Source: CAWHJB01 sp963698715 (GTDB lineage Bacteria; Chloroflexota; Anaerolineae; Anaerolineales; UBA4823). From it: DNA of 64,000 bases. Positions 36,719 to 46,196 of this stretch are shown here, piece by piece; the first letter of the stretch is position 1, and each line of letters begins with the position of its first letter. Where the stretch lies: NCBI GenBank assembly GCA_963698715.1, contig CAVORW010000002.1:372001-436000 (forward strand), given 5' to 3'. A program made the position numbers and the translations under genes. Below the pieces are notes generated by a model, which made no database searches, had not been told where the DNA came from, and worked only from the letters and a program-made list of their open reading frames with translations.

Positions 36719-37984
36719 ATGCGGATCGTGATTATTGCTTCAGGAAGCCGTGGGGATGTACAACCCTATATCGCGCTAGCAAAAGGACTGCAAGCCGCTG
36801 GCAATGATGTGCGTTTAGTGAGCCATCAAAACTACGCAACTCTGGCCCAATCGCACGGGATCGAGTTTTGGCCGGTGGAAGGTGATGTGCAAACCATCGT
36901 ACAAGATCAAGCAATGCAAGCACGAATCGAGAAAGGAAATTTTCTTTCCCTGCTGGCTCAGATGGCCAAAGAGGCCAAGCGGGGAGCAGTCTATTTCGCG
37001 GGAACCAGCCTGGCGGCCGGGCGCGGCATGGACCTTGTGCTGGCGGGCATGGGAGGCCTGTTCACAGGAATTGCGCTAGCCGAGAAGCTGGATCTTCCAT
37101 TCTTTCAGGCCTACCTGGTCCCATTTACACCCACTTGGGAGTTCGCCAGCGTGCTGGTCCCTAATCTGCCCGCCTGGCTGGGAGGTTCAGCCAGGCGCGT
37201 TTCGCACCATCTTACCCGCCAGGTGATATGGCAGGGATTTCGGTTGGGCGACCAACTGGCGCGGCTAAACGTTTTAGGTCTGCCCAAGGCTTCATTTTGG
37301 GGTCCCTATCGTTCCGACCAGACCCGCGGTTTACCCATTCTGTATGGATTCAGTCCAGCAGTATTGCCCGCGCCATCGGATTGGGGTACTGAAGTTCATG
37401 TCACCGGCTACTGGTTCCTGGATGCTGCTGAGGAATGGAAGCCACCACCAGCTCTGGCGGATTTTCTGGAAGCCGGTCCTCCCCCAATCTATATCGGCTT
37501 TGGGAGTATGAGCGTGCGCAACCCAGAGCAATCAGCTGGCCTGGTTTTAGATGCCCTGAGGCGCAGCAGCCAGCGGGCGATTATCCTATCAGGATGGGGT
37601 GGATTGAGAATGGCCGATCTGCCGGAATCGGCCCTGATGGTTGATTCAGTCCCCCATGCGTGGCTGTTCCCGCGTCTCGCCGCAGTTGTCCATCATGGCG
37701 GGGCTGGAACGACAGCCGCTGGTCTGAGAGCAGGTGTGCCTTCGATCATAGTGCCTTTCTTTGGGGACCAGCCGTTTTGGGGCCGGCGAATTGTTCAGCT
37801 GGGCGTTGGTCCCGAGCCGATTGCCCATAAAAAGCTGACGGTTGATCATTTGGCACAAGCGCTTGAGCGAGCTGTAACAGACAAAGAAATGCGATCACGA
37901 GCAGCCAGCCTGGGAGTGAAAATCCGGGCTGAGGATGGTGTTGGAAGTGCTGTCGAGATCATTCAACGATCGGGGATTACTTGA
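36719..37984 (+). CDS. UGT-like glycosyltransferase (GT1/GT28, sterol-glucosyltransferase type)
   Basis: IVIIASGSRGDVQPYIALAKGL is the classical N-terminal acceptor-domain motif of GT28/GT1 enzymes such as sterol 3-beta-glucosyltransferase. The C-terminal donor domain has YIGFGSMSV, PHAWLFPRLAAVVHHGGAGTT and VPFFGDQPFWGRRI, the UDP-sugar binding signature. It would glycosylate a lipid or small hydrophobic acceptor such as a hopanoid, sterol or carotenoid; the acceptor cannot be told. The ATG at 36719 follows GGGAT and is preferred over an ATG 18 bases earlier. A consensus promoter for the next unit overlaps its stop codon. Confidence 0.9.
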   Translation: MRIVIIASGSRGDVQPYIALAKGLQAAGNDVRLVSHQNYATLAQSHGIEFWPVEGDVQTIVQDQAMQARIEKGNFLSLLAQMAKEAKRGAVYFAGTSLAAGRGMDLVLAGMGGLFTGIALAEKLDLPFFQAYLVPFTPTWEFASVLVPNLPAWLGGSARRVSHHLTRQVIWQGFRLGDQLARLNVLGLPKASFWGPYRSDQTRGLPILYGFSPAVLPAPSDWGTEVHVTGYWFLDAAEEWKPPPALADFLEAGPPPIYIGFGSMSVRNPEQSAGLVLDALRRSSQRAIILSGWGGLRMADLPESALMVDSVPHAWLFPRLAAVVHHGGAGTTAAGLRAGVPSIIVPFFGDQPFWGRRIVQLGVGPEPIAHKKLTVDHLAQALERAVTDKEMRSRAASLGVKIRAEDGVGSAVEIIQRSGIT

Positions 37985-38009
37985 CGCCTGGAAGTGGCTA
38001 TGATAGACT
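37981..38009 (+). promoter_or_regulatory. Consensus sigma-70-type promoter
   Basis: TTGACG (37981-37986) and TAGACT (38004-38009) are separated by exactly 17 bases. The -35 overlaps the stop codon of the UGT gene. Transcription would start about 38016 and produce the leader that holds the 22-codon ORF. Confidence 0.65.
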
Positions 38010-38049
38010 CTCGGGGCTTGAACTAATAATTTGAAAGGAGGCGCGTTTT

Positions 38050-38118
38050 ATGACTCACCAAGTTAAAGTGGTTGAAATCAATCGAGATGCATGGGCGCGC
38101 CTGCTGGTCGAAGTGTAA
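38050..38118 (+). CDS. 22-codon leader ORF
   Basis: An ATG eight bases after AAAGGAGG opens a 22-codon frame (MTHQVKVVEINRDAWARL and four more residues) ending in TAA. The Shine-Dalgarno is the best in this region, a consensus promoter precedes it and a terminator follows 23 bases after the stop. These together suggest it is truly translated. It has no recognised family. It may be a leader peptide that controls rsgA read-through or an independent micro-gene. Confidence 0.55.
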   Translation: MTHQVKVVEINRDAWARLLVEV

Positions 38119-38141
38119 GGACCAGTTTCTGATCTAATCAC

Positions 38142-38180
38142 GGCCACGGGCGCTCGCATGCCCCGTGGTCTTTTGTTTTA
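38142..38180 (+). terminator. Terminator/attenuator after the 22-codon ORF
   Basis: A nine-base stem (core CCACGGG with CCCGTGG) and 11-base loop are followed by TTTTGTTTTA. Confidence 0.75.
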
Positions 38181-38258
38181 ATCCACTTAAAACAAGCCTA
38201 ATCAACACGCGGGTGCAGCCAGGTCTTACCCGGCTGCCCAGCGGAAGTAGCATTTGCC

Positions 38259-38289
38259 AGCCACGGGTGAATACCTGTGGCTGTTTTTG
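38259..38289 (+). terminator. Second terminator-like hairpin upstream of rsgA
   Basis: AGCCACGGG pairs with CCTGTGGCT around TGAATA and is followed by GTTTTTGTTC. It repeats the CCACGGG arm of the first hairpin, so the two could compete for pairing. Confidence 0.55.
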
Positions 38290-38382
38290 TTCAGGTCTTT
38301 TTCATTGATATGGCTATGGCGGGCGGCTTTTCCCCAAATCCATTCTTGGGAATTACCTGAAGTAGAACGGGAACTATCTGAA

Positions 38383-39417
38383 GTGAACACTTATCTTTTT
38401 GAACAATCTTTAGGCGACCCCTATCTGGGGATCGTATTGAAAAAATCCGTTGGCGTATATGCTGTTCTCCATCAAGGTCAGGTGATTAACTGTAACCTGG
38501 CTGCGAATATGCGAAAGCCCCAGGAGTTCAGCAAACCAGCCGGCAACGGCAAGTACAACCGGGGTAATAAAGGACCGCGCCAGCCCGCTGACCCTGTGGC
38601 TGTCGGGGATATCGTGCGCGTTGATGTTCGAGGGAATGCAAGAGCACAAATCACAGAGATCTTGCCGCGCCGCAATCATCTGGCGCGCCGTTCGGCAGTG
38701 CCCATGCTTTCTGCTGCGCCTTTTGGGCAGGTGGTTGCTGCCAATTTGGATCAGGTGGTGCCGGTGTTCGCAGCGGCTGATCCAACTCCAAAATGGAATT
38801 TATTGGACCGTTATCTGGTGTCGGCTGAGGCGGCCGGGATCCCGGCTCTTGTTTGCATCACCAAACTCGATCTGGTTCAGGTAGATGATGGCGGCGTCGA
38901 CGCGTCCCTGAAAGAAGCGGTCGATACCTATCGCCGGATCGGCTATCCGGTCATCCAGGCAAGTGTAGTGAGCGGCAAAGGTCTGGACGAAATCAGGCAG
39001 GCTCTGAAGGGAAAGCTCTCTGTGTTGTTAGGGAAGTCCGGGGTTGGGAAAACTTCCCTGTTGAACGCCTTGCAACCCGGACTTGGCCTGCGGGTCAATC
39101 AAGTAAGCCAGGCGACTGGGAAAGGCAGGCATACCACCACCCACTTGGAGATTTTCCCACTTGAAGGGCAGGGTTCTTTTAGAGATGGGGCCATTGTGGA
39201 TACACCCGGTGTGCGAGAGTTCGGCTTGTGGGACGTTCATCAGGATGAACTGGCCGATCTTTTCCCCGAGATGCGGCCTTACCTGGGAAGCTGCAAGTTT
39301 GGTCTGGGCTGCAGTCACGATGAAGAGCCAGGCTGTGAGGTGCGACAAGCGGTTGTCCAAGGGCAAATCAGCCCCTATCGTTGGAAAAGTTATTTACAGT
39401 TGAGGTGCGAAAGATGA
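38383..39417 (+). CDS. rsgA: Ribosome small subunit-dependent GTPase RsgA
   Basis: The circularly permuted GTPase order is evident: an OB-fold with VGVYAVLHQGQVINCNLA, then G4 (CITKLDLV) before G1 (LLGKSGVGKTSLLNAL), G2 (GKGRHTTTHLEIF) and G3 (DTPGVREFGLW). The C-terminal zinc region has CKFGLGCSHDEEPGCEV. RsgA assists late 30S maturation and decodes-site checking in a GTP-dependent manner. The start is uncertain: the frame is open to about 38254 but that part overlaps a terminator hairpin. GTG at 38383 gives a normal-length N-terminus. Its stop overlaps the next start (ATGA). Confidence 0.92.
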   Translation: MNTYLFEQSLGDPYLGIVLKKSVGVYAVLHQGQVINCNLAANMRKPQEFSKPAGNGKYNRGNKGPRQPADPVAVGDIVRVDVRGNARAQITEILPRRNHLARRSAVPMLSAAPFGQVVAANLDQVVPVFAAADPTPKWNLLDRYLVSAEAAGIPALVCITKLDLVQVDDGGVDASLKEAVDTYRRIGYPVIQASVVSGKGLDEIRQALKGKLSVLLGKSGVGKTSLLNALQPGLGLRVNQVSQATGKGRHTTTHLEIFPLEGQGSFRDGAIVDTPGVREFGLWDVHQDELADLFPEMRPYLGSCKFGLGCSHDEEPGCEVRQAVVQGQISPYRWKSYLQLRCER

Positions 39418-39896
39418 GAGACTCTTACCGGTATGCTCATAATGCAGATTTTATCTGCATGAACTGCCAAAATTATGTTTCGGCAGGCCTGGTTGTGGCT
39501 GGCGTTAAAAACCGCAACCATTGCCCGTATTGTTTATGGTCCCGGCACCTGGATTGGCGCCAGGCGGGGGACCGTTTGTCTGCCTGTAAAAGCAGCATGC
39601 AGCCGATTGGATTGACGGTCAAGAAGATCCGCAAAAAGTATGGGCTGCGCGCCAAAGGCGAATTGATGCTGGTTCATCACTGCCTCGCCTGTGGCAAAAT
39701 TGCGATCAATCGAATTGCGGCGGACGATGACAGCCATACGGTCAAGGAGATCTTTGAGAGCTCGATGGGTCTGAAACAGGCTGCCAGGCAGTCGCTTGCT
39801 GACTGCGGCGTGCGGGTGTTATTGCCACAGGACAGACGGGTCGTAGAGTCTCAATTGTTTGGAATGGGCGAATATCTTGACCCACTCACAGCATGA
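39414..39896 (+). CDS. RNHCP domain protein
   Basis: The 160-residue protein shows FICMNCQNYV, then NRNHCPYCLWSRHLD, the name-giving RNHCP motif, and LVHHCLACGKIAINRIAADD. Together they make two CxxC zinc-binding pairs. RNHCP proteins are uncharacterised and are, as I recall, often encoded directly after rsgA, exactly as here with an ATGA overlap. A role in ribosome maturation or RNA binding is therefore plausible by association. It ends the two-gene unit. Confidence 0.88.
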   Translation: MRDSYRYAHNADFICMNCQNYVSAGLVVAGVKNRNHCPYCLWSRHLDWRQAGDRLSACKSSMQPIGLTVKKIRKKYGLRAKGELMLVHHCLACGKIAINRIAADDDSHTVKEIFESSMGLKQAARQSLADCGVRVLLPQDRRVVESQLFGMGEYLDPLTA

Positions 39897-40270
39897 AGGC
39901 AGCAGGATCACTAGGAAGTCCGGTCGTAATCTCCTAAAATTCCTTTAGACCCAGAAAGCATTAAGAAAGAGGGGGCAGGATGCCAGGAAATGTTTAAGTA
40001 CTCTAAACGCGAAAATGGTTCAAGAATAGTCCGTTTATTCGCTGAGGAAAGTTATTGCGCGGGTATTTTCGGCTATAATTTCTTATTGGAGTATTTAGAG
40101 GGTATTAGATCATATCAACGGTACGGCTTATTAGCATTTTTGGATCGTTCAATGGGAATGTCTGAGGTGGCACCCTCATCACAGGATATTTAAAAAACCC
40201 TTTTGGATTTTCTGCCCCAATACCGGCACATCAGGCGCAATATTCTGCACCAATTTAAGGAGTTATGAGA
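39897..40270. other. Intergenic region before FHA-lipase gene
   Basis: A possible promoter TTATTG-16 bases-TATAAT lies at 40052-40079. A 67-codon frame (39990-40193) covers it and I do not consider it a gene. AAGGAG precedes the FHA-lipase start. Confidence 0.35.
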
Positions 40271-41953
40271 ATGGATCCCTTTGGAAAATTATCCCTTACA
40301 ACCCCGGGTGAGAACGATCAGAGCTTCGAACTGGCTGCAGATAAGATCACGCTCGGGCGTGATACAAGCAATGATATTAATCTTCGGGATACCAGAATCT
40401 CCCGCAATCATGCCCGGTTGGAATTTTCTAACCAGGCATGTTATCTTGTGGATTTGGGTTCTGCCAATGGCAGTTGGGTGAATGGAGCCCGGGTCAGCCG
40501 GACGCTGCTGCAGCCGGGTGATACGATCCGGTTGGGCGATTCTACTCTGCTTTTCGAGATGATCCTGCCTCACTCGGACGTCGAACATACGATGATTGAT
40601 ACACCGGTTGAACTGGACCACACTCTGGCGCAGCAAACCGTAGCGATGACCATCAATAACACCAGCCTGCCAAGGCTGGTCATCCACACACCAGATCGCA
40701 CCTGGGAGGTGCCGCTGCTCTCGGATCGGACAGTCATTGGGCGCAGCACAGAGGTGGGCATCTACCTACCCAGAAATAAGGTATCCCGCCAGCATGCCCA
40801 GATCATTGTCGAGAAAGATCGCTTCGTAATCGAGGACTTAAAAAGCACCAATGGGACCTGGATAGGTGCCCATAAAATCGAGCGCCACACTCTGAACGAC
40901 AGTGACACGTTTCGGATTGGCGACGCGCGCATTATCTTCAAGCAACCCTTCAATCCCCAAGATCTGGAAAAGACAGACACCCATCCTTTGCCGGCCCGCA
41001 AACCGGTTGTGTTTGTGCCCGGTTTAATGGGTTCGGAACTGTGGCAGGGGAATGATCAAATTTGGCCAAATGTGCGCTATCTATTCACCCATCCGGAAGT
41101 GCTGGCTCTACCGGACGAAATGCCAGTCGAGGCGCGCGGCATCGTAAACGAAGTCGTTGTGGTGCCCAATCTTATCAAGCAAGATCAGTACAATCGCATG
41201 GGGGATTTCTTTGTAGAGAGCCTGGGTTATGAACGCGGCCGCAATTTGCTGGAATTTGCCTATGATTGGCGACAGGATGTGCGCCAGTCTGCTCGTAAGC
41301 TGGCCCAGACGATTGACGAATGGCAGGTAGAAGGGCCGGTAACCCTGATTGCCCACAGCCTGGGGTGCCTGGTCAGCCGTTACTATATTGCCCGGCTGGG
41401 GGGCAAACGCAAAGTCAACCGAGCGATCCTCATGGGAGGACCCCATTATGGCGTGCCCAAAGCCCTGACCAATCTGGTCCTGAAAGCTGATTTACTGCCA
41501 TTTGGCTTGATGGGGGACCGTCTGCGCCAGGTGCTGATCACGTTTCCGTCAATGTACCAGATTCTGCCTGTTTATGCTTGTGTGAAGGATCACACTGGAA
41601 AAGCCATCGATGTATTCGAGGATGAAACCTGGCTTCCGGAGCCACAGCGCCCCCTTTTGCGAATCGCACGTGAGTTCCGCAAGGAACTTGGGACAACTTT
41701 ACCGGTCCCTTCCATCTCAATTTTTGGGTATGGGATTAAGACGGTTGCGGATGTCAACGTGGCTCGAAACGAACGCGGCGACTGGGAAAAACTGGACTTC
41801 AATACCATCCCAGGCGGAGATGAAGTAATCCCCGAACGCAGCACGGTTATGCAAGATTCGGAGATCCATCCCGTCCAGCAATATCATGGAGCGCTGTTTG
41901 TGGATAGTGATGTTAAAATGCGTTTGAAGCTGGAGCTAACCCGGATTAAATAG
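40271..41953 (+). CDS. Two FHA domains fused to an LCAT-like alpha/beta hydrolase
   Basis: Two FHA domains come first. The first has LGRDTSNDI, SRNHARLEF and GSANGSWVNG (about residues 25-95). The second has IGRSTEVGI, SRQHAQII and KSTNGTWIG (about 148-220). FHA domains bind phosphothreonine. The C-terminal half is an LCAT-like lipase/acyltransferase: FVPGLMGSELW, FAYDWRQDV and the nucleophile elbow IAHSLGCLVSRYY, with HHG-like end HPVQQYHGALF providing His. No signal peptide. The second ATG (40271) is chosen since AAGGAG is eight bases away, while the first ATG is only two. The gene precedes a transmembrane Ser/Thr kinase by 33 bases, so phosphorylation by that kinase probably recruits or controls this enzyme. 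Confidence 0.87.
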   Translation: MDPFGKLSLTTPGENDQSFELAADKITLGRDTSNDINLRDTRISRNHARLEFSNQACYLVDLGSANGSWVNGARVSRTLLQPGDTIRLGDSTLLFEMILPHSDVEHTMIDTPVELDHTLAQQTVAMTINNTSLPRLVIHTPDRTWEVPLLSDRTVIGRSTEVGIYLPRNKVSRQHAQIIVEKDRFVIEDLKSTNGTWIGAHKIERHTLNDSDTFRIGDARIIFKQPFNPQDLEKTDTHPLPARKPVVFVPGLMGSELWQGNDQIWPNVRYLFTHPEVLALPDEMPVEARGIVNEVVVVPNLIKQDQYNRMGDFFVESLGYERGRNLLEFAYDWRQDVRQSARKLAQTIDEWQVEGPVTLIAHSLGCLVSRYYIARLGGKRKVNRAILMGGPHYGVPKALTNLVLKADLLPFGLMGDRLRQVLITFPSMYQILPVYACVKDHTGKAIDVFEDETWLPEPQRPLLRIAREFRKELGTTLPVPSISIFGYGIKTVADVNVARNERGDWEKLDFNTIPGGDEVIPERSTVMQDSEIHPVQQYHGALFVDSDVKMRLKLELTRIK

Positions 41954-41986
41954 CTCAGGCCCCACGCCAGTGAAAGAGCGAACTCT

Positions 41987-44900
41987 TTGAATCAGCCTTC
42001 CCCGACATCTTTTGGCAAGTACCAGGTTTTGCGTGTACTGGGTAAAGGCGGTATGGCGACCGTCTATGCTGCCCAGGAACCTATCCTGGACCGTCTGGTG
42101 GCGATCAAAGTGATCCATCCCCACCTGGCGGATGAAGTGGGGTTTGCCGACCGCTTCCGCCAGGAAGCACGCCTGGTTGCTGGATTGCGCCATTCGAATA
42201 TCATCAAACTGCATGATTTCGATATTCTGGATGGGCAGCATTTCATGGTGATGGAATACCTGGAGGGGGGCACCTTGCAGGCGCGCCTGAAGACTTCTCG
42301 GCAGAGAAATGAGCTGATTCCATTGGGTGAGGCTGCCAGACTGCTTGCAGAGATCGGCTCGGCGTTGGATTACGCTCACCAGCGGGGTGCAATCCACCGC
42401 GATATTAAACCAGCCAATATCTTATTTTCAACCCAGACGGAACCGGTAGTAACCGATTTTGGGATAGCGAAACTGCTGACCGAATCGATCCAGATCAGTG
42501 TAACCGGAGGTGTGATCGGAACCCCGGTCTACATGGCACCTGAGCAAGCCTCCGGGGGGACTGTTGATGGCCGCAGCGACCTGTACGCGCTGGGTGTAAT
42601 CGCCTTTGAGATGACTACTGGGCGGGTGCCCTTTCAGGGAGATACACCTACTGCGGTAATGATGCAGCATCTGACTGCACCTCCCCCGCCTTTGCGCACA
42701 ATAAACCCGAATCTTCCGGAAGGGCTGGAAAGGGTGATCTTGCGCTGCCTGGCGAAAAACCCACAGGAGCGTTTCGAGAGCGCTTCAGACTTTGCAACTG
42801 CTTTTGGAGCTGCCCTGAGGGGCGAGCCAATTCAACCTTTGCTCCAAAGTCCTGGGCCAGGGCTGACTGGCATGGCAACCGAACTGGACAGACCGACACC
42901 CCAAGCTTCGCAAAGCACTCAGGAAGCTGGAGCTCAGAATGATCTTTTGAGTACCCCAGCCGAAGAGGTTCTGGAGCAACTGGATTTGACGGCTGGACAG
43001 CCCGTCCGCCCAAGCCGGCCCCAGCCAGCGGGGCAAGGCCGCCTGCGAATTCATCTGTGGCAGTTAGGAGTCGCGTTCTTGTTGGTAGCATTGGCCGTGC
43101 TTGGCTTTACGATTTTCAACCAACTCAACAGCCAACCGGCGACGGTTGTAGGCGATTTTACAATCGCAATTGGAGAGTTCGATGGCTCCCAGGCCAGTCT
43201 GAAAGTTGATTTCGCCCGCCGGATTTATGATCAATTAGAAAGCGAGCTGCAAGATCAGAGGGCGACTGTCAACCTGTATCGTACCAATGAAATCTATCCG
43301 GATGGAGCGGCTGCCAGGGCAGACCTGGTAGAGCGAGGCGCATCCATACTGATCTGGGGCTGGTATGATGACGCCGGAGTCAGCCCCCACATCGAACTGG
43401 CAGGCACAGCCGTGGAACCTCGAGCGACACGTCCGGCTGCTTTCATCACCGCAGCCTTAGCGGCTCCACAGCAGCTTAATCCAGGCGGCAGTAAGCTTGA
43501 TCTGACGGTTTTTGCGCCCTATGTTCGCACCCCAATTATTCAGACCGGTTTGGAACTGTTCGTTGATCAGGGTCCGGAACAGATCGCCTATTTGAGTACA
43601 GCCATCCTGGGACTGGCTTACGAAGTGGAAGGAGACTCGGATACTGCCCTGACCTTTTACAATAAAGCACTGGAAGTTTTGTCTGCTTCGGAGAATCCTC
43701 AACCAGCGGCTGAACTGGTGTTCTTTCAACGGGCCGGGTTGTACTCTCAAGAAAACCTCTACACTGAAGCTGCAGCTGATCTGGAGCAGGCTATAGCTCT
43801 GGCGCCCAAGGTTTATGAGAGCTGGTACAACCTGGCGTTGGCTTATTCTGAAACCTGTGACCCAGCCAGGCAGCTTGACCAGGCGCTTGAGGCAGCCCAA
43901 ACGGCCATAAATCTGCGGCCGGATGATGTTGCTGCGAAAATCTTGTATGCCTCACTGGCCCTGCAAGCCGGCCAGGCTACTCAGGCTTTGACGATTCTGG
44001 ATGAAACCAAACGGCTCGACCCACAAAACCTGGATGTGCTCCAGCTTCTGGGCGATGTTTACCATGCCCTGGGGAAGCAGGAAGAAGCTCGGTCTGTCTG
44101 GAGCCAGGTGCTGTCTTCATTGGGGCAAGCTGCTGGCGATGGGCTGGATCCACTTGAACAGCAGTTGGTCAGCGGCGATGTCTATCTAAAGTCTGGCGAT
44201 GCGGATCTGGCCCTGGCGGCATTTCAAAACGCACAAACGATCACGGCCGATGATCCTGGCGTCTATCAGGGGTTGGGGGGCGTTTACTTGCTTAAGGAGG
44301 ATTATTCCGCAGCGGTCCAGGCTTATGAGCGGTTCGCTGAGCTCGATCCGGCCAACAGTTTCGCATCGATTTCCTTGGGGATTGCCCAACAAAGAGCAGG
44401 CCAGCGGGACGCTGCCCAGCAGTCCTACCAACATGCGGCAAACTTGAATGCCTGCATTGCCACCCCGCACCTGTTGTTGGGGGGAATTGCCGCCGAAGCT
44501 GGTGATTTTCCCGAGGCAGAGCAAGCATTCCAACAAGCCGTCGACCTTGAGCCGCAGGACCCGGACAGCCTTTATTTGCTGGGTGTGGCCCTGCTCTTGC
44601 AGGATAAGCTGGATGAAGCCGCCTCGGCCTTGGAAATAGCGATTCAACTCAACCCTGAGTATCTAGAGGCGCACTGGGCTCTGGCGTCCGTATATTATGA
44701 TTTAGGCTCCTACGACCAGGCCTTGTTGGAATGGCAGATAACCGATCGCATGGATCCCCAGCAGCCGCAAACCCTGGTTTCACTTGGGAATACTTATGAT
44801 AAGTTGAAAGATTATTCATCCGCTATCCAGGCTTACCGGCAGTCGCTGGCACTAAAGGAAGATGCCAATGTGCGTGTCTATCTGGGACTGATCTACCAGC

Positions 44901-46117
44901 TCCAGGGGCAGCTAGAACAAGCCCTGGCAGAGTACCAGCTAGCTGTTAAATTGGATTCGAGCAATGATCTGGCTTATTCTGGTCTCGGGGATATCCTCGA
45001 TCAACAGGGCAAGTTAGACGAGGCAGCGGAAGCCTACGAGATATCTTTTACGCTGCAGCCTTCGCCAGTTTTACAGATTCAGCTGGCGATTCTATATGCC
45101 CGCCAGGGTGATTTGGAACCAGCGATCGCCGCATTAGAACAAGCCCTGGTGCAGGATATGCAGAATGCCCAGGCCCGGTCAATCCTGGCTAACCTGTATG
45201 GACAGGCGGGCGATCTGGATCGGGCTGAGGTGCAGTACCAGCAGAACCTGGACGTCCCTGCCGTGGCTTCAATGGCACATGCTGGATTAGGGTCAATCGC
45301 ATACAAGCAATGTAACCTTAGCAGAATGGCCCAGGAATATACCAGAGCGCTGGAACTGGCTCCCAATCAGGCGATTTTCCAGTCGCTGCAAGCATATGCC
45401 GCTCAGGTGCAAGGGGACGATGCGACTGCAAACAGTATCTATGCAGACTTACAGACTGCCCCGGAGCACGACGCTCTGGCGCACTGGCTGGTGGGTGAAG
45501 ATCATCTGCGTAACGATCGATTGCCTGAAGCAGAGCAAGAGCTGCTGATTGCATTAGAGAATGCCGGGCAGTTGACTCCTGGCCTGACTTCCGGCATCCA
45601 CAACAGCTTGGGGCAAGTATATTATTTGCAGGACCGGTTTGAGCCGGCTGTAAGCGAATTCAGCCAGGCTCTGGAAGATGCAGCCTGGAATGCCAGCGCT
45701 CAAACCTTCCTTGGTGATATCGCTGTGCGCCAGGGGAATCTGGAAAATGCCCGCCAGTTTTATTTGTATGCTGCCGACCTCATCCCTGAATACGCATTCC
45801 AGTACTCGGCGGACGATGCCATGCTGCTCGGAATCGGTTTGCAGTTGCGGCAGGGTCTAATTTCGCAGCATCTTGGGAATTCGGATGAAGCTGAAAGCGC
45901 TTTTCAGACCGCCCTCGCGCAAGCCAAGGCACTGAATGATACATTTCCTAAATGGCCGCTGGCTAAATTCGCACTCGGCCTTGTTCAAACCGTGTTGGGG
46001 AACGAACTTGAGGCACAAACCACTTTTTCGGCTGCAATCGAGTGCGACCGGTCGATGGAAGCTGCTATCCCGAGAGCGATGACCTCCCTGAAACTACTTC
46101 AACCATCCGGAAATTGA
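41987..46117 (+). CDS. Transmembrane Ser/Thr protein kinase with extracytoplasmic TPR repeats
   Basis: The first 280 residues are a complete Hanks-type kinase: GKGGMATVY (19-27), VAIKVI with Lys41, HRDIKPAN (137-144), DFGIAK (157-162) and APEQ (184-187). A Pro/Gln-rich juxtamembrane linker and one membrane helix (about 358-378) follow. A long outer part begins with an alpha/beta segment and then has more than 15 TPR units (for example ESWYNLALAYSET, AHWALASVYYDLGSYDQAL). The start appears to be TTG, because no ATG or GTG precedes the kinase fold. The TPR array would sense proteins or envelope state, and the kinase would phosphorylate cytoplasmic partners such as the adjacent FHA-lipase. A terminator follows directly. 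Confidence 0.9.
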   Translation: MNQPSPTSFGKYQVLRVLGKGGMATVYAAQEPILDRLVAIKVIHPHLADEVGFADRFRQEARLVAGLRHSNIIKLHDFDILDGQHFMVMEYLEGGTLQARLKTSRQRNELIPLGEAARLLAEIGSALDYAHQRGAIHRDIKPANILFSTQTEPVVTDFGIAKLLTESIQISVTGGVIGTPVYMAPEQASGGTVDGRSDLYALGVIAFEMTTGRVPFQGDTPTAVMMQHLTAPPPPLRTINPNLPEGLERVILRCLAKNPQERFESASDFATAFGAALRGEPIQPLLQSPGPGLTGMATELDRPTPQASQSTQEAGAQNDLLSTPAEEVLEQLDLTAGQPVRPSRPQPAGQGRLRIHLWQLGVAFLLVALAVLGFTIFNQLNSQPATVVGDFTIAIGEFDGSQASLKVDFARRIYDQLESELQDQRATVNLYRTNEIYPDGAAARADLVERGASILIWGWYDDAGVSPHIELAGTAVEPRATRPAAFITAALAAPQQLNPGGSKLDLTVFAPYVRTPIIQTGLELFVDQGPEQIAYLSTAILGLAYEVEGDSDTALTFYNKALEVLSASENPQPAAELVFFQRAGLYSQENLYTEAAADLEQAIALAPKVYESWYNLALAYSETCDPARQLDQALEAAQTAINLRPDDVAAKILYASLALQAGQATQALTILDETKRLDPQNLDVLQLLGDVYHALGKQEEARSVWSQVLSSLGQAAGDGLDPLEQQLVSGDVYLKSGDADLALAAFQNAQTITADDPGVYQGLGGVYLLKEDYSAAVQAYERFAELDPANSFASISLGIAQQRAGQRDAAQQSYQHAANLNACIATPHLLLGGIAAEAGDFPEAEQAFQQAVDLEPQDPDSLYLLGVALLLQDKLDEAASALEIAIQLNPEYLEAHWALASVYYDLGSYDQALLEWQITDRMDPQQPQTLVSLGNTYDKLKDYSSAIQAYRQSLALKEDANVRVYLGLIYQLQGQLEQALAEYQLAVKLDSSNDLAYSGLGDILDQQGKLDEAAEAYEISFTLQPSPVLQIQLAILYARQGDLEPAIAALEQALVQDMQNAQARSILANLYGQAGDLDRAEVQYQQNLDVPAVASMAHAGLGSIAYKQCNLSRMAQEYTRALELAPNQAIFQSLQAYAAQVQGDDATANSIYADLQTAPEHDALAHWLVGEDHLRNDRLPEAEQELLIALENAGQLTPGLTSGIHNSLGQVYYLQDRFEPAVSEFSQALEDAAWNASAQTFLGDIAVRQGNLENARQFYLYAADLIPEYAFQYSADDAMLLGIGLQLRQGLISQHLGNSDEAESAFQTALAQAKALNDTFPKWPLAKFALGLVQTVLGNELEAQTTFSAAIECDRSMEAAIPRAMTSLKLLQPSGN

Positions 46118-46155
46118 AACATCCCCGTCTGTCTGAAGACGGGGATGTTCTTTTG
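46118..46155. terminator. Terminator between convergent kinase and 757-residue protein genes
   Basis: A perfect 12-bp stem AACATCCCCGTC/GACGGGGATGTT with an eight-base loop, followed by CTTTT on the plus strand. It begins just after the kinase stop codon. Confidence 0.85.
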
Positions 46156-46196
46156 GTGACTGACTGCTTACAAATACTTCAATTCGTTTAGCAGTC

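Noticed and set aside
38254..38382. N-terminal extension of RsgA
   Set aside because: The extra 43 codons begin at a TTG inside a terminator-like hairpin and do not look like the RsgA N-terminus.
39990..40193. 67-codon ORF upstream of the FHA-lipase gene
   Set aside because: It covers a likely promoter and has no recognisable features; kept only in the description of the gap.
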